From the NCBI RefSeq assembly GCF_020165195.1, contig NZ_JAIUHR010000035.1, positions 1 through 49,952 of the forward strand: a stretch of 49,952 bases of DNA, read 5' to 3'. Shown here piece by piece: positions 16,745 through 25,039 of this stretch. The notes beneath the pieces are model-generated. The model was given only the letters and a program-made list of their open reading frames with translations, made no database searches and had not been told where the DNA came from. Each line of letters begins with the position of its first letter. Position 1 is the stretch's first letter. The position numbers and the translations under genes are program-made. The DNA comes from Mesorhizobium sp. CA14 (GTDB lineage: Bacteria; Pseudomonadota; Alphaproteobacteria; Rhizobiales; Rhizobiaceae).

Positions 16745-17503
16745 ATGTTCACCCTTGCAAACAAGGTCGCGATCGTCACCGGCGCGAGCTCCGGCATCGG
16801 CCGCGCCACCGCCAAACTGTTCGCCGAGCAAGGCGCTAGCCTGGTCGTCGCGGCCCGGCGTCAGGCCGAGCTCGACGCGCTCGTCGGCGAGATCGAGGAA
16901 GCGGGTGGCACAGCGATCGCCCTTGCCGGCGACGTCCGGGACGAACCCTATGCCAAGGCTCTGGTCGAGCTCGCCGTCAAAAGGCTCGGCGGCCTCGACA
17001 TCGCCTTCAACAATGTCGGAGCCGTCGGTCAGATGGGGTCGGTTTCCGACCTGTCGCTGGAGGGCTGGCGCGAGACGCTCGATACCAATCTCACCAGCGC
17101 GTTTCTCGGCGCGAAGTATCAGGTGCCGGCGATGATCGACCAGGGTGGTGGTTCGCTGATCTTCACTTCCACCTTTGTCGGCCACACCGTCGGCATGCCC
17201 GGCATGACCAGCTACGCGGCGAGCAAGGCCGGCCTGATCGGATTGACGCAGGTGCTTGCCGCCGAATACGGTCCGAAAGCCATTCGCGTCAACGCGCTCC
17301 TGCCGGGCGGCACCGATACGCCCGCGGCAACGTTCAAGACGCCGGAATCGCGGACATTCGTCGAAAATCTGCATGCCTTGAAGCGCGTGGCCCAGCCGGA
17401 AGAGATAGCCCGTTCGGCGCTCTACTTAGCTTCCGACGCATCGAGCTTCACCACCGGCACAGCCTTGTTTGCCGATGGCGGCGTCTCGATCAACCGGACG
17501 TGA
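16745..17503 (+). CDS. SDR family oxidoreductase
   Basis: This 252-aa classical short-chain dehydrogenase has TGASSGIG at residues 12-19, NNVGAVG near 90 (NNAG variant), a catalytic serine in FTSTFVG, Y-A-A-S-K and the LPGGTDTP segment. The ATG follows AAAGGA with suitable spacing. It stands alone between the frameshifted YrdB-like gene and the SET gene, so context gives no substrate. The longer frameshifted YrdB frame overlaps its start artificially. Confidence 0.88.
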   Translation: MFTLANKVAIVTGASSGIGRATAKLFAEQGASLVVAARRQAELDALVGEIEEAGGTAIALAGDVRDEPYAKALVELAVKRLGGLDIAFNNVGAVGQMGSVSDLSLEGWRETLDTNLTSAFLGAKYQVPAMIDQGGGSLIFTSTFVGHTVGMPGMTSYAASKAGLIGLTQVLAAEYGPKAIRVNALLPGGTDTPAATFKTPESRTFVENLHALKRVAQPEEIARSALYLASDASSFTTGTALFADGGVSINRT

Positions 17504-17612
17504 TCCGGTCGGCAGGTTGGAAACACGCTCATCCGCTGAAATTTAGCGGTACGGCCTTGCATTTCGGCGCAAATTGACGATTTCGTTTCCCGTCGAAAAC
17601 GGACGGGGAACG

Positions 17613-17999
17613 ATGCTGCTGATCAGAACCTATGTTGCCCAGAGTGCCATCGAAGGCGTCGGTGTCTTCGCCGCCGAGCCGATCCGCAAGGGCGCTTCGA
17701 TCTGGCGCCTCGACCCGAATTTCGACCGGCTGATCCCTATGGATAAATATGAGGCCGCGCCGCCGCATCTGCGCGAGTTGCTCGACCGCTACGCCTATCC
17801 GAGCCCGGACAAGCCTGGCTTCATGGTCTATGAGGTCGACAATGGCCGCTTCATGAACCATTCGGAACGGCCGAACACGGATTTCTCGCAATATGGCGGC
17901 GCCACCGCCATTCGCGACATCGCCGCCGGCGAGGAAATCACCTGCGACTATGGCGAGTTTTTCGGGGACTTTGCGCGCCTCCATCTGACGACCGCGTAG
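17613..17999 (+). CDS. SET domain-containing protein
   Basis: The 128-aa protein consists almost only of a SET domain: G-V-G-V-F-A-A-E-P-I-R-K-G near residue 15, RFMNHSERPNT (the N-H-S motif that binds S-adenosylmethionine) near 75, and the ITCDYGEFF ending. SET proteins methylate lysines; small bacterial ones may act on ribosomal or nucleoid proteins. I use the ATG at 17613 after GGGGAA; an earlier ATG would add 13 unmatched residues. The ribosomal protein S21 gene lies just downstream. Confidence 0.85.
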   Translation: MLLIRTYVAQSAIEGVGVFAAEPIRKGASIWRLDPNFDRLIPMDKYEAAPPHLRELLDRYAYPSPDKPGFMVYEVDNGRFMNHSERPNTDFSQYGGATAIRDIAAGEEITCDYGEFFGDFARLHLTTA

Positions 18000-18178
18000 G
18001 GCGAACAAACCTCCGGGCGCAGCGCTCGGGTTTTTGATCGCTGTTTCCCGCAATCAAAGGTGGACATGCCAGCGTGATTCTGCTATCAGCCGCCACAATT
18101 CGCGGTGCAGCTCGCCGCGGAGGCATCTCAGCTATGGCTGTTTGCCTAACGATTTCAAACCCGAAGACAGGATTGCCC

Positions 18179-18445
18179 GTGCAGGTACTCGTCCGCGACA
18201 ACAACGTTGATCAGGCGCTTCGCGCGCTGAAGAAGAAGATGCAGCGCGAAGGTATTTTCCGCGAAATGAAGATGCGCGGTCATTACGAGAAGCCGTCCGA
18301 GAAGCGTGCCCGCGAGAAGGCGGAAGCCGTGCGCCGCGCCCGCAAGCTGGCCCGCAAGCGCGCCCAGCGCGAAGGTCTGCTGCCGATGGCCCCGCGCCCG
18401 GCTCCGGCTGGTGCTGCCGGCGCATCGCGCTCGCCGCGTTCATAA
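18179..18445 (+). CDS. rpsU: 30S ribosomal protein S21
   Basis: The product matches bS21: it starts with the V-L-V-R-D-N-N-V-D-Q-A-L-R-A-L-K core, then K-M-Q-R-E-G-I-F-R-E and a Lys/Arg-rich tail. A GTG at 18179 gives 88 aa, the expected rhizobial length including an Ala/Pro-rich end; the frame upstream has no homology. Alphaproteobacterial genomes often hold more than one rpsU, and this one is monocistronic with its own terminator. It takes part in initiation on the small subunit. Confidence 0.93.
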   Translation: MQVLVRDNNVDQALRALKKKMQREGIFREMKMRGHYEKPSEKRAREKAEAVRRARKLARKRAQREGLLPMAPRPAPAGAAGASRSPRS

Positions 18446-18479
18446 CGCCAATTTTTCGTCCTTTTCGAAGGATACCGAG

Positions 18480-18512
18480 GGTGGCGCGATGCGGAATCGC
18501 CGCCACCTTTTT
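18480..18512 (+). terminator. Intrinsic terminator of rpsU
   Basis: GGTGGCG (18480-18486) pairs with CGCCACC (18501-18507), followed directly by TTTTTG. The position is 35 bp after the rpsU stop codon. Confidence 0.8.
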
Positions 18513-18577
18513 GTTTATAGATTCGAGCCGGGTCGGAGAGGGAACGGACTGACGGCGCCGCGGCAGTGAGGACAAAG

Positions 18578-19429
18578 ATGAACGCAATTTCCGTAGAGCG
18601 CGGAACCGCTTTTCGCGGCTTCGCCCTGACGGCGGCCCTGCTTTCGGGTCTGGCGCTTGCAGCATGCCAGACGACCCCGACAGGTGAGTTCAATTCGATC
18701 GACAAGGCGCAAGCGTCGAGCGAGAACATCTCCTCGCTGTCGGCGGTCATCCAGCGCAATCCGCAGGATCCCGAAGGCTATAATGTGCGCGGCTCGGCCT
18801 ATGGCCGCGGCGGCCAGTACCAGGCGGCGCTCAAGGACTTCAATCAGGCCATCCAGCTCAATCCGAACTTCTACCAGGCCTATTCCAACCGCGCGCTGAT
18901 CCAGCGCTTCCTCGGCAATCAGCAAGCAGCTTTGGCCGACTACAACCGCGCGATCCAGATCAACGCCAACTACGACGCCGCCTATATCGGCCGCGGCAAT
19001 CTCTACCGCAAGGCGGGCCGCACCCAGGATGCCTTCAACGACTTCCAGAAGGCGATCCAGCTCGACACCACCGATGCCCGCGCCTATCACAATCGCGGCC
19101 TGATCTATCAAAGCCAGGGTCAGCACAAATTCGCCATCGAGGATTTCTCGACCGCGATCTCGCTGGCGCCGGACGCCGCCGAGCCCTACAACGGCCGCGG
19201 CCTCTCCTATCTGGCGACAGGCGACGAGGACAACGCCTTCGCCGACTTCAACATGGCCATCAAGCTCGACGGCAAGAATGCCGAGGCATGGGCCAACCAG
19301 GCGCTGATCTACGAGCGGCGCGGCGACAAAGGAAGGGCGGCCAAGTCGTATCGCGAGGCTGTCCACCTCGACCCCAACTACCAGCCGGCCAAGGACGGCC
19401 TTTCGCGCACCGGCGGCAACGCCAGCTGA
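18578..19429 (+). CDS. TPR-repeat lipoprotein (NlpI-like)
   Basis: The 283-aa protein has a lipoprotein signal ending in the lipobox L-A-A-C (Cys about residue 29) and then roughly six tetratricopeptide repeats recognisable by the A-Y-x-x-R-G and A-I-x-x-x pattern every 34 residues. TPR lipoproteins such as NlpI are scaffolds in the periplasm for peptidoglycan and protease complexes. I use the ATG at 18578 after GAGGACAAAG; a GTG four codons upstream overlaps that ribosome site. Partner proteins are not encoded nearby. Confidence 0.88.
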   Translation: MNAISVERGTAFRGFALTAALLSGLALAACQTTPTGEFNSIDKAQASSENISSLSAVIQRNPQDPEGYNVRGSAYGRGGQYQAALKDFNQAIQLNPNFYQAYSNRALIQRFLGNQQAALADYNRAIQINANYDAAYIGRGNLYRKAGRTQDAFNDFQKAIQLDTTDARAYHNRGLIYQSQGQHKFAIEDFSTAISLAPDAAEPYNGRGLSYLATGDEDNAFADFNMAIKLDGKNAEAWANQALIYERRGDKGRAAKSYREAVHLDPNYQPAKDGLSRTGGNAS

Positions 19430-19640
19430 TCGGAAGCTGACGCCAACAGGCAGTTTTGCACGACGCACCGTTGTCACCGGCGGCCATAGTGTTGCGCAGC
19501 GGGGACGCCGCTGGCGATCCGTTAACCGCACCAAGGCAAAGCGTTAACCTTCGTCATGTTCGCGCCAAGTTTTCGGCGGAACGCTCGACACACCTCGATC
19601 GTTTAGGCCGGGGCCAAGATTTTCGCGAAAGGACCTTTCC

Positions 19641-20117
19641 ATGATCAAAACACTTGCCTATGCCGCTGCCGCGCTTGTCGCCACGGTCCTCGCTTCTCCG
19701 GTAAGCGCCGGCACGCTCCGGCTCGGCACGCTCGATTGCACCATCGACGGCGGCGTCGGCTACGTCATCACCTCGAACAAAGGCGTGTCCTGCGTCTTCC
19801 GCCCATCCCATCACGGCCCGGCCGAGATTTATACCGGGATCATCTCCAAGCTCGGCGTCGACGTCGGCAAGACGCATCAGGGCCAGCTCGTCTGGGCGGT
19901 GCTTGCCGCCACCCGCAGCCATGATGCGGGCGATCTCGCCGGCAGCTATTACGGCGTCAACGCCGAGGCGAGCGTGGTGACCGGCGGCGGCGCCAACGTC
20001 CTGGTCGGCGGCTTGGACAGCGCCTTCATGCTGGAGCCGCTCAGCGTGCAGGCGCAGACCGGCCTCAACCTGGCCGTCACCGTGGCGTCGCTGGATCTCG
20101 TCCACTCTTATAAGTGA
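19641..20117 (+). CDS. DUF992 domain-containing secreted protein
   Basis: The 158-aa protein has a signal peptide (residues 1-23, cleaved after V-S-A) and matches the DUF992 family of periplasmic proteins of rhizobia: G-T-L-D-C-T-I-D-G-G-V-G-Y, a second cysteine in V-S-C-V-F, and the G-x-Y-x-G-x-x-A-E-A-S-V segment. The paired cysteines may form a disulfide. The function of this family is not known. A strong hairpin closes the transcript. Confidence 0.88.
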   Translation: MIKTLAYAAAALVATVLASPVSAGTLRLGTLDCTIDGGVGYVITSNKGVSCVFRPSHHGPAEIYTGIISKLGVDVGKTHQGQLVWAVLAATRSHDAGDLAGSYYGVNAEASVVTGGGANVLVGGLDSAFMLEPLSVQAQTGLNLAVTVASLDLVHSYK

Positions 20118-20146
20118 GCCTTCGGCTTTTCAAATTCATTGCGCCG

Positions 20147-20180
20147 CACTCGGCCCGGAACATCTGTTCCGGGCCGAGTG
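20147..20180 (+). terminator. Long perfect hairpin after the DUF992 gene
   Basis: A 16-bp perfect inverted repeat with arms at 20147-20162 and 20165-20180, core CGGCCCGG / CCGGGCCG, lies 30 bp after the stop codon. It is followed by CTTTGG, not a clean U-run. It probably terminates or stabilises the 3' end of the DUF992 message. Confidence 0.7.
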
Positions 20181-20346
20181 CTTTGGAAAGCCGGATCCCT
20201 TCGGCGCCAATGGTGGCTTGCCCCGAAAATTCGCGAAAAAGCCTGTTGAGCTCAACTGCGCTTGAGGTTCTACAAGCCCTGCCGAACTGGATCTTGCCCC
20301 TCGTTCGCAACGCGGATGAGGTGCGCAGAACAAGCAGGAGATCGGC

Positions 20347-21798
20347 GTGACGGCAGCGAGCGGCAACAAGGCGGCCAGCAACAGGGTGGATTGGCGGGCG
20401 CTGTGGGCGAGCGGCGACCTGGCGCGCTTCTGCTTCGTCAGCCTCGGCATCCTGCTGCATGCCACCAACGAAACGATGGTGGCGACGGTGATGCCGGCCA
20501 TGATCGGCGAACTGGCGGGCGTGCAGCTTGTCGGCTGGTCGCTGGCGGTCTATGAGCTCGGCGCGATCGTCGCCGGCGCCGCGGCCGGCCGGCTGGTCAG
20601 TTATGTCGCCCTGCGCTCCAACATGATGGTCGCCGCACTGCTCTATGCGATCGGCGCGCTGATCTGCGCCGCGGCGCCTTCCATGCCGTTGTTCCTCGTC
20701 GGACGTCTGGTCGAAGGGCTTGGCGGCGGCGCGCTCGTATCGCTGGCCTTCGTCTCAGTCGAGCGCCTGTTTCCACGCAACATCTGGCCGCAGCTCTTCG
20801 GCATCATGTCCGCGGTCTGGGGCGTCGCAGCCTTCAGCGGCCCCATGCTGGGCGCTATCATGACCGAGTTCCTGTCGTGGCGCTGGGCTTTCGGCGTCTT
20901 CACCTTGGGTGGCGCGGCGATGGCGCTGGCAAGCTTCATCGTGCTCGACACGCCCCAGGCGAGGAAGCCGCAGGCGAGCGACGGCAAGGCACCGCCCTTC
21001 CCCTATCCCGCGCTTGCCTGTCTCGCCCTCAGCGTCGTGCTGATCGCCGCCGCCGGCATCGATATCGCCCTGGTGCGCTCGTCGCTCCTCCTCTTCCTCG
21101 GCCTGATCGGCCTGGCGCTTTTCTTCCACATGGATGCGCTTAGACCGCAATCCCGGCTCTTCCCGTCGCCTCTGTTTTCATGGCGCTCGCCGCTTGGCAG
21201 CGGCATGACCATGGTTGCGGCTTTCTCCGTGGCGACCTGCACCTTCACCATTTACGGGCCGCTGCTTCTGACCACGCTGCACGGCATTCCGATCCTGACC
21301 ACCGGCTACATCATCGCCGCCGAATCGATCGCCTGGTCGGTCCTGTCGATCCTCATCGCCAATGCGCCGCTGGAGCGCGAGAGGCTGATCATCGTCGCCG
21401 GCGCGCTGATGATCGCCTCCGGCCTCGCCGGCTTCGCCTACACGATCCCTGCCGGCTCGATCCCGCTGATCCTGCTCTGCGCCCTTTTGCAGGGCGGCGG
21501 CTTCGGCGTTTGCTGGCCCTTCCTCACGCGCGTCATCGTCGCCTCGGCCCGCGATGGCGAGCAAACCATCGCCTCGGCCGCCGTGCCGACCATGCAGCGC
21601 ATCGGCTATGCCGTGGGCGCGGCGGTTGCGGGCATCATTGCCAATGCCAGCGGCTTCTCCGAAGGGTTGAACCGCGATGCCGCAGCAAGCGTCGCCGGCT
21701 GGCTGTTTCTGGCTTTCGTGCCCCTCGGCGTGTTCGGCTGCCTGGCGGCGCTGAGGATATTTTTAGCGGCAAACCGGCCGCGATTGGCAGCGGGTTGA
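20347..21798 (+). CDS. MFS transporter (drug:H+ antiporter-like)
   Basis: The 483-aa polytopic protein has the MFS layout of 12-14 helices. The T-M-V-A-T-V-M-P motif in helix 1, G-W-S-L-A-V-Y-E-L-G near helix 2 and G-R-L-V-E-G-L-G-G-G near helix 4 resemble DHA2/EmrB-type exporters. The start is a GTG with AGGAGATC upstream. It is monocistronic and no regulator lies beside it. Exported substrates cannot be predicted. Confidence 0.85.
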   Translation: MTAASGNKAASNRVDWRALWASGDLARFCFVSLGILLHATNETMVATVMPAMIGELAGVQLVGWSLAVYELGAIVAGAAAGRLVSYVALRSNMMVAALLYAIGALICAAAPSMPLFLVGRLVEGLGGGALVSLAFVSVERLFPRNIWPQLFGIMSAVWGVAAFSGPMLGAIMTEFLSWRWAFGVFTLGGAAMALASFIVLDTPQARKPQASDGKAPPFPYPALACLALSVVLIAAAGIDIALVRSSLLLFLGLIGLALFFHMDALRPQSRLFPSPLFSWRSPLGSGMTMVAAFSVATCTFTIYGPLLLTTLHGIPILTTGYIIAAESIAWSVLSILIANAPLERERLIIVAGALMIASGLAGFAYTIPAGSIPLILLCALLQGGGFGVCWPFLTRVIVASARDGEQTIASAAVPTMQRIGYAVGAAVAGIIANASGFSEGLNRDAAASVAGWLFLAFVPLGVFGCLAALRIFLAANRPRLAAG

Positions 21799-21847
21799 CG
21801 GGGATGTCAAGGCGGCCGCGGCCGAAGCGCCGGCTTGCCGCTCGGGC

Positions 21848-23323
21848 TCAGACCGCGACAGTCTGCTGCAGCCGCGCCGCAATCAACGCGGCGAGCCGCG
21901 CCGCCACCTCGTCCTTGCCCATTTCCGGCCATTCCTCGACGCCGGCCCTGGACACGATGCGCACCTTGTTGCGGTCGCCGCCCATCACCCCGGATGGCCC
22001 GATCCCGCTTTCATGCGAGACATCATTGGCGACGATGAAGTCGGCGCCCTTCTTCTTCAACTTGGCCTCGGCATTGGCGATCAGATCCTGGGTCTCGGCG
22101 GCGAAGCCGACGACGAGGCCCGGCCGCCGGGCATGATGGCTGATGCCGGCCAGGATGTCCGGATTTTCGACCATCTGCAGCGAAGGCGGCCCTTTGCCCG
22201 CCACCTTCTTGATCTTCTCGCCGGCGGCGTTTTCCGTGCGCCAGTCGGCAACCGCCGCGACGAACACGGCGGCATCCGCCGGCAGCAGGCTCTCGACCGC
22301 TTGCTTCATCTGCACGGCCGTTTCGACGTGAATGGTCGCAACACCGGCCGGATCGGCAATGGTGACCGGGCCGGAGACAAGCCTGACATCGGCGCCGAGC
22401 TTCGCAAGCGCGACCGCGATGGCGTGGCCCTGCTTGCCGGAAGACCGGTTGGCGATGTAGCGCACCGGGTCGATCGGCTCATGCGTCGGCCCGGAGGTGA
22501 CGATGATCCTGCGGCCGGCAAGCGGCTTCGGCTTCTCGTCGAGCATGGCCTCGATCGCGGCGACGATCTCTAGCGGTTCGGCCATGCGGCCCTCGCCCGC
22601 TTCGTTGCTCTCGGCCATCTCGCCCTTGCCGGGACCGACAAAGATGATGCCGTCCTTCAGCAAGATCGCCCGATTGCGCCGCGTTGCCGGATGCGCCCAC
22701 ATTTTCGGGTTCATCGCCGGTGCCATCAGCACCTTCTTATCGGTGGCCAGAAGCACGGTCGAGGCAAGGTCGTTGGCGTGGCCATTGGCGAGCTTCGCCA
22801 TCAGGTCGGCGGTCGCCGGCGCGACAACCAGCAGATCGGCCTCGCGCGACAGCCTGATATGGCCGACATCGTGCTCGTCCTTGCGGTCGAACATTTCGGT
22901 GAAGACATGATCGGCCGAAAGCGCGCCGACCGACAGCGTGGTGACGAATTCCTGCGCTGCCGACGTCATCACCACCCGCACCGAAGCGCCGCGCTCGCGC
23001 AACCGCCGGATCAGGTCGAGGGCTTTGTAGGCGGCAATGCCGCCGCCGATAATGAGCAGGATGCGTTTGCCGGAGAGAGAACCTCGCGAAACTGATTTGG
23101 CGGATGCGGCGACAATCGGCGCCGCCCGCTCCTTTGAGCCTGTCAGCGCACGCAGCTTTTCTTCGATCTGGCCGATGCGATCGGCCTGCCCTGCCCGGCC
23201 TTCGACCGCGGCGCGTATCATCGCCCGCGCCTGCTCCTCCATCGAGCAGCCATTTTCGGCCGCGAGTTGCCGCAGCAGCTCCTTGACCTCGTCATCCAGA
23301 TTGCGGATCGTGATGCTGGCCAT
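21848..23323 (-). CDS. coaBC: CoaBC (PPC decarboxylase / phosphopantothenate-cysteine ligase) with N-terminal RHH domain
   Basis: The 491-aa protein makes 4'-phosphopantetheine for coenzyme A. Residues 85-255 are the flavin-dependent CoaC part (His155, PAMNPKMW at 202-209), and from about 270 the CoaB ligase (VTSGPTHEPIDPVRYIANR). Residues 1-42 are a FitA/VapB-type ribbon-helix-helix domain (SITIRNLDDEVKELLRQLAA), joined by a 40-residue linker. No start codon exists between the linker and CoaC, so the fusion appears real. At the position of the E. coli Cys158 (A-C-G-D) the sequence reads M-A-E-S (Glu238). The ATG at 23323 begins the RHH domain; its ribosome site is weak. Confidence 0.9.
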   Translation of the reverse strand: MASITIRNLDDEVKELLRQLAAENGCSMEEQARAMIRAAVEGRAGQADRIGQIEEKLRALTGSKERAAPIVAASAKSVSRGSLSGKRILLIIGGGIAAYKALDLIRRLRERGASVRVVMTSAAQEFVTTLSVGALSADHVFTEMFDRKDEHDVGHIRLSREADLLVVAPATADLMAKLANGHANDLASTVLLATDKKVLMAPAMNPKMWAHPATRRNRAILLKDGIIFVGPGKGEMAESNEAGEGRMAEPLEIVAAIEAMLDEKPKPLAGRRIIVTSGPTHEPIDPVRYIANRSSGKQGHAIAVALAKLGADVRLVSGPVTIADPAGVATIHVETAVQMKQAVESLLPADAAVFVAAVADWRTENAAGEKIKKVAGKGPPSLQMVENPDILAGISHHARRPGLVVGFAAETQDLIANAEAKLKKKGADFIVANDVSHESGIGPSGVMGGDRNKVRIVSRAGVEEWPEMGKDEVAARLAALIAARLQQTVAV

Positions 23324-23354
23324 GTGATTGCACTCGCATGAGGTAGCGCTTGCA

Positions 23355-23383
23355 ATGATAGCAATGCAATCAATCGGCGACAA
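23355..23383 (-). promoter_or_regulatory. coaBC promoter with FitA-type half-site over the -10 box
   Basis: Read on the minus strand, TTGTCG (23378-23383) and TATCAT (23355-23360) are spaced by exactly 17 bp, giving a good sigma-70 promoter 32 bp before the ATG. The -10 overlaps TGCTATCA (23356-23363), the half-site I recall for FitA of Neisseria. GCAAT is repeated three times here, and TTGCA/TGCAA arms flank the site. A regulator bound here would block coaBC. Confidence 0.6.
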
Positions 23384-23395
23384 GCCGTGTGGCGG

Positions 23396-24970
23396 TCAGA
23401 GCAATTTCCAGGCGATGCAGATCAGCGTCAGCGCAATCACCCACAGCGCCACTCGACCGGAGCGGGTGTGGCGCGCTTCCGCCCTGCCTATCGCGCGCGC
23501 GGTCGCTTCGTCGAAGCGCAGGCCGTTTTCCGCCATCAAATCGATCTCGCGCGACAGCCGCTCGGTGCGGGCCACAAGATCCGGCGCCTGCCTTGCCAGC
23601 GACACAAGGGCTCTGCCAGCGTCGCGGGCGTCGGCGAGCATGCCGCGCGGGCCGAGATTGCCCGCGATCCAGTCGCTGACCACAGGCTCGGACGTCTTCC
23701 ACATGTTGAAGGCCGGATCGAGCGTGCGGGCGACGCCTTCGACCACCACCATGGTTTTTTGCAAAAGCACCAGCTCGGTCCGCGTCGCCATATCGAACAG
23801 CTCGGTGACTTCGAACAGTAGCGTCAGCAACTTCGCCATCGAAATGGTCTCGGCCGACTGGCCGTGGATCGGCTCACCGATGGCGCGGATCGCCTGCGCG
23901 AAGGCCGAGACATTGTGCTGGCGCGGCACATAGCCCGCCTCGAAATGCACCTCGGCGACGCGCTGATAGTCGCGCACGATGAAGCCGTAGAGGATTTCGG
24001 CGAGGAAGCGCCGCTCCTTCTTGCCGAGCCGGCCTGCAATGCCGAGATCGACGGCGACGATGGTGCCGTTCGCCTCGACAAACAGATTGCCCGGATGCAT
24101 GTCGGCATGGAAGAAGCCGTCGCGCAACGTGTGCCTGAGGAACGACTGGACCAGATTGGCGGCGATCGCCTTGAGGTCGTGACCGGCGGCGGCAAGGCCG
24201 GCCAGATCGTTCATCTTGACGCCGTCGATCCACTCCATGGTGAGGACATCGCGGCCGGTCCGCTCCCAGTCGACCGCCGGCACGCGAAAACCCGGATCGT
24301 CCTTGGTGTTCTCGCCGAGTTCGGAAAGCGCGGCCGCCTCAAGCCTCAGATCCATCTCGATTCTGGTGGTCTGTGCCAGCGTCTCGGTCACCTCGACCGG
24401 GCGCAGGCGACGCGACGCGGGGATGTATTTCTCCTGCAGGCGGGCGGCAAGGAAATAGCTTTCGAGGTCCTGGAAGAAGCGGTGCCGCACGCCGGGCCGG
24501 ATAACTTTCACCGCCACCTGCGAAGCGCTACCCTCGCGCACGATTTCGGCGCCGTGCACCTGCGCGATAGAAGCCGCCGCCACCGGCTCGCCGAAGCTCG
24601 AATAGAGATCGTCTATCCTGCGACCAAGCGAGGCTTCGATCGCATGGATCGCCGCCGCCTTCGGGAAGGTGTGCATCTTGTCCTGCAGCAATGCGAGATC
24701 CAGCGCCATGTCGTTGCCGACGACATCGGGCCGCGTCGCCAGGAACTGGCCGAGCTTGACGTAGGAGGGTCCGAGCCGCACCACCGCGCGCGCCAGCCTG
24801 TCGCCGCGCTGATAGCTCAACGCCCGGCGGCGGGTGAAAAGCCGCGCCACGCGCCATCCGAATTTCGGCATGCCGGAGAGCTCTTCGCCCGGCAGCGCCG
24901 CGACGACGCCCTCGCGGACCAGCACCCAGCCGGCCCGGGCGAGCCTGAAGGCGGCGGCAACGCTGCTCAT
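23396..24970 (-). CDS. ubiB: UbiB family protein (ubiquinone biosynthesis atypical kinase)
   Basis: The 524-aa protein shows the UbiB/ADCK signatures: the K-x-G-Q motif in VKLGQFLATRPD near residue 72, ASIAQVHGA (Ala-rich loop) near 130, HADMHPGN as catalytic loop near 288 and VDLGIAGRLG. A hydrophobic C-terminal segment (the last 20 residues) anchors it to the membrane. UbiB is an ATPase required for ubiquinone synthesis, thought to extract lipid precursors for the Ubi enzymes. It lies between ubiE and coaBC, the usual rhizobial order. Confidence 0.95.
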   Translation of the reverse strand: MSSVAAAFRLARAGWVLVREGVVAALPGEELSGMPKFGWRVARLFTRRRALSYQRGDRLARAVVRLGPSYVKLGQFLATRPDVVGNDMALDLALLQDKMHTFPKAAAIHAIEASLGRRIDDLYSSFGEPVAAASIAQVHGAEIVREGSASQVAVKVIRPGVRHRFFQDLESYFLAARLQEKYIPASRRLRPVEVTETLAQTTRIEMDLRLEAAALSELGENTKDDPGFRVPAVDWERTGRDVLTMEWIDGVKMNDLAGLAAAGHDLKAIAANLVQSFLRHTLRDGFFHADMHPGNLFVEANGTIVAVDLGIAGRLGKKERRFLAEILYGFIVRDYQRVAEVHFEAGYVPRQHNVSAFAQAIRAIGEPIHGQSAETISMAKLLTLLFEVTELFDMATRTELVLLQKTMVVVEGVARTLDPAFNMWKTSEPVVSDWIAGNLGPRGMLADARDAGRALVSLARQAPDLVARTERLSREIDLMAENGLRFDEATARAIGRAEARHTRSGRVALWVIALTLICIAWKLL

Positions 24971-24971
24971 A

Positions 24972-25039
24972 GGCCTGCCTGCCTCAAAGGGGCCTGTTTC
25001 AAAGCGGCCTGCTGCAAAGGGCTGCGCCTCAAAGCTTCC
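24972..25039. repeat. Imperfect ~15-bp tandem repeat between ubiE and ubiB
   Basis: Four degenerate units of the form GCCTG-x-x-x-CAAAGGG run through the 58-bp ubiE-ubiB gap and into the last codons of ubiE. The unit spacing is about 15 bp. It may reflect slippage; no function can be assigned. Confidence 0.5.
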
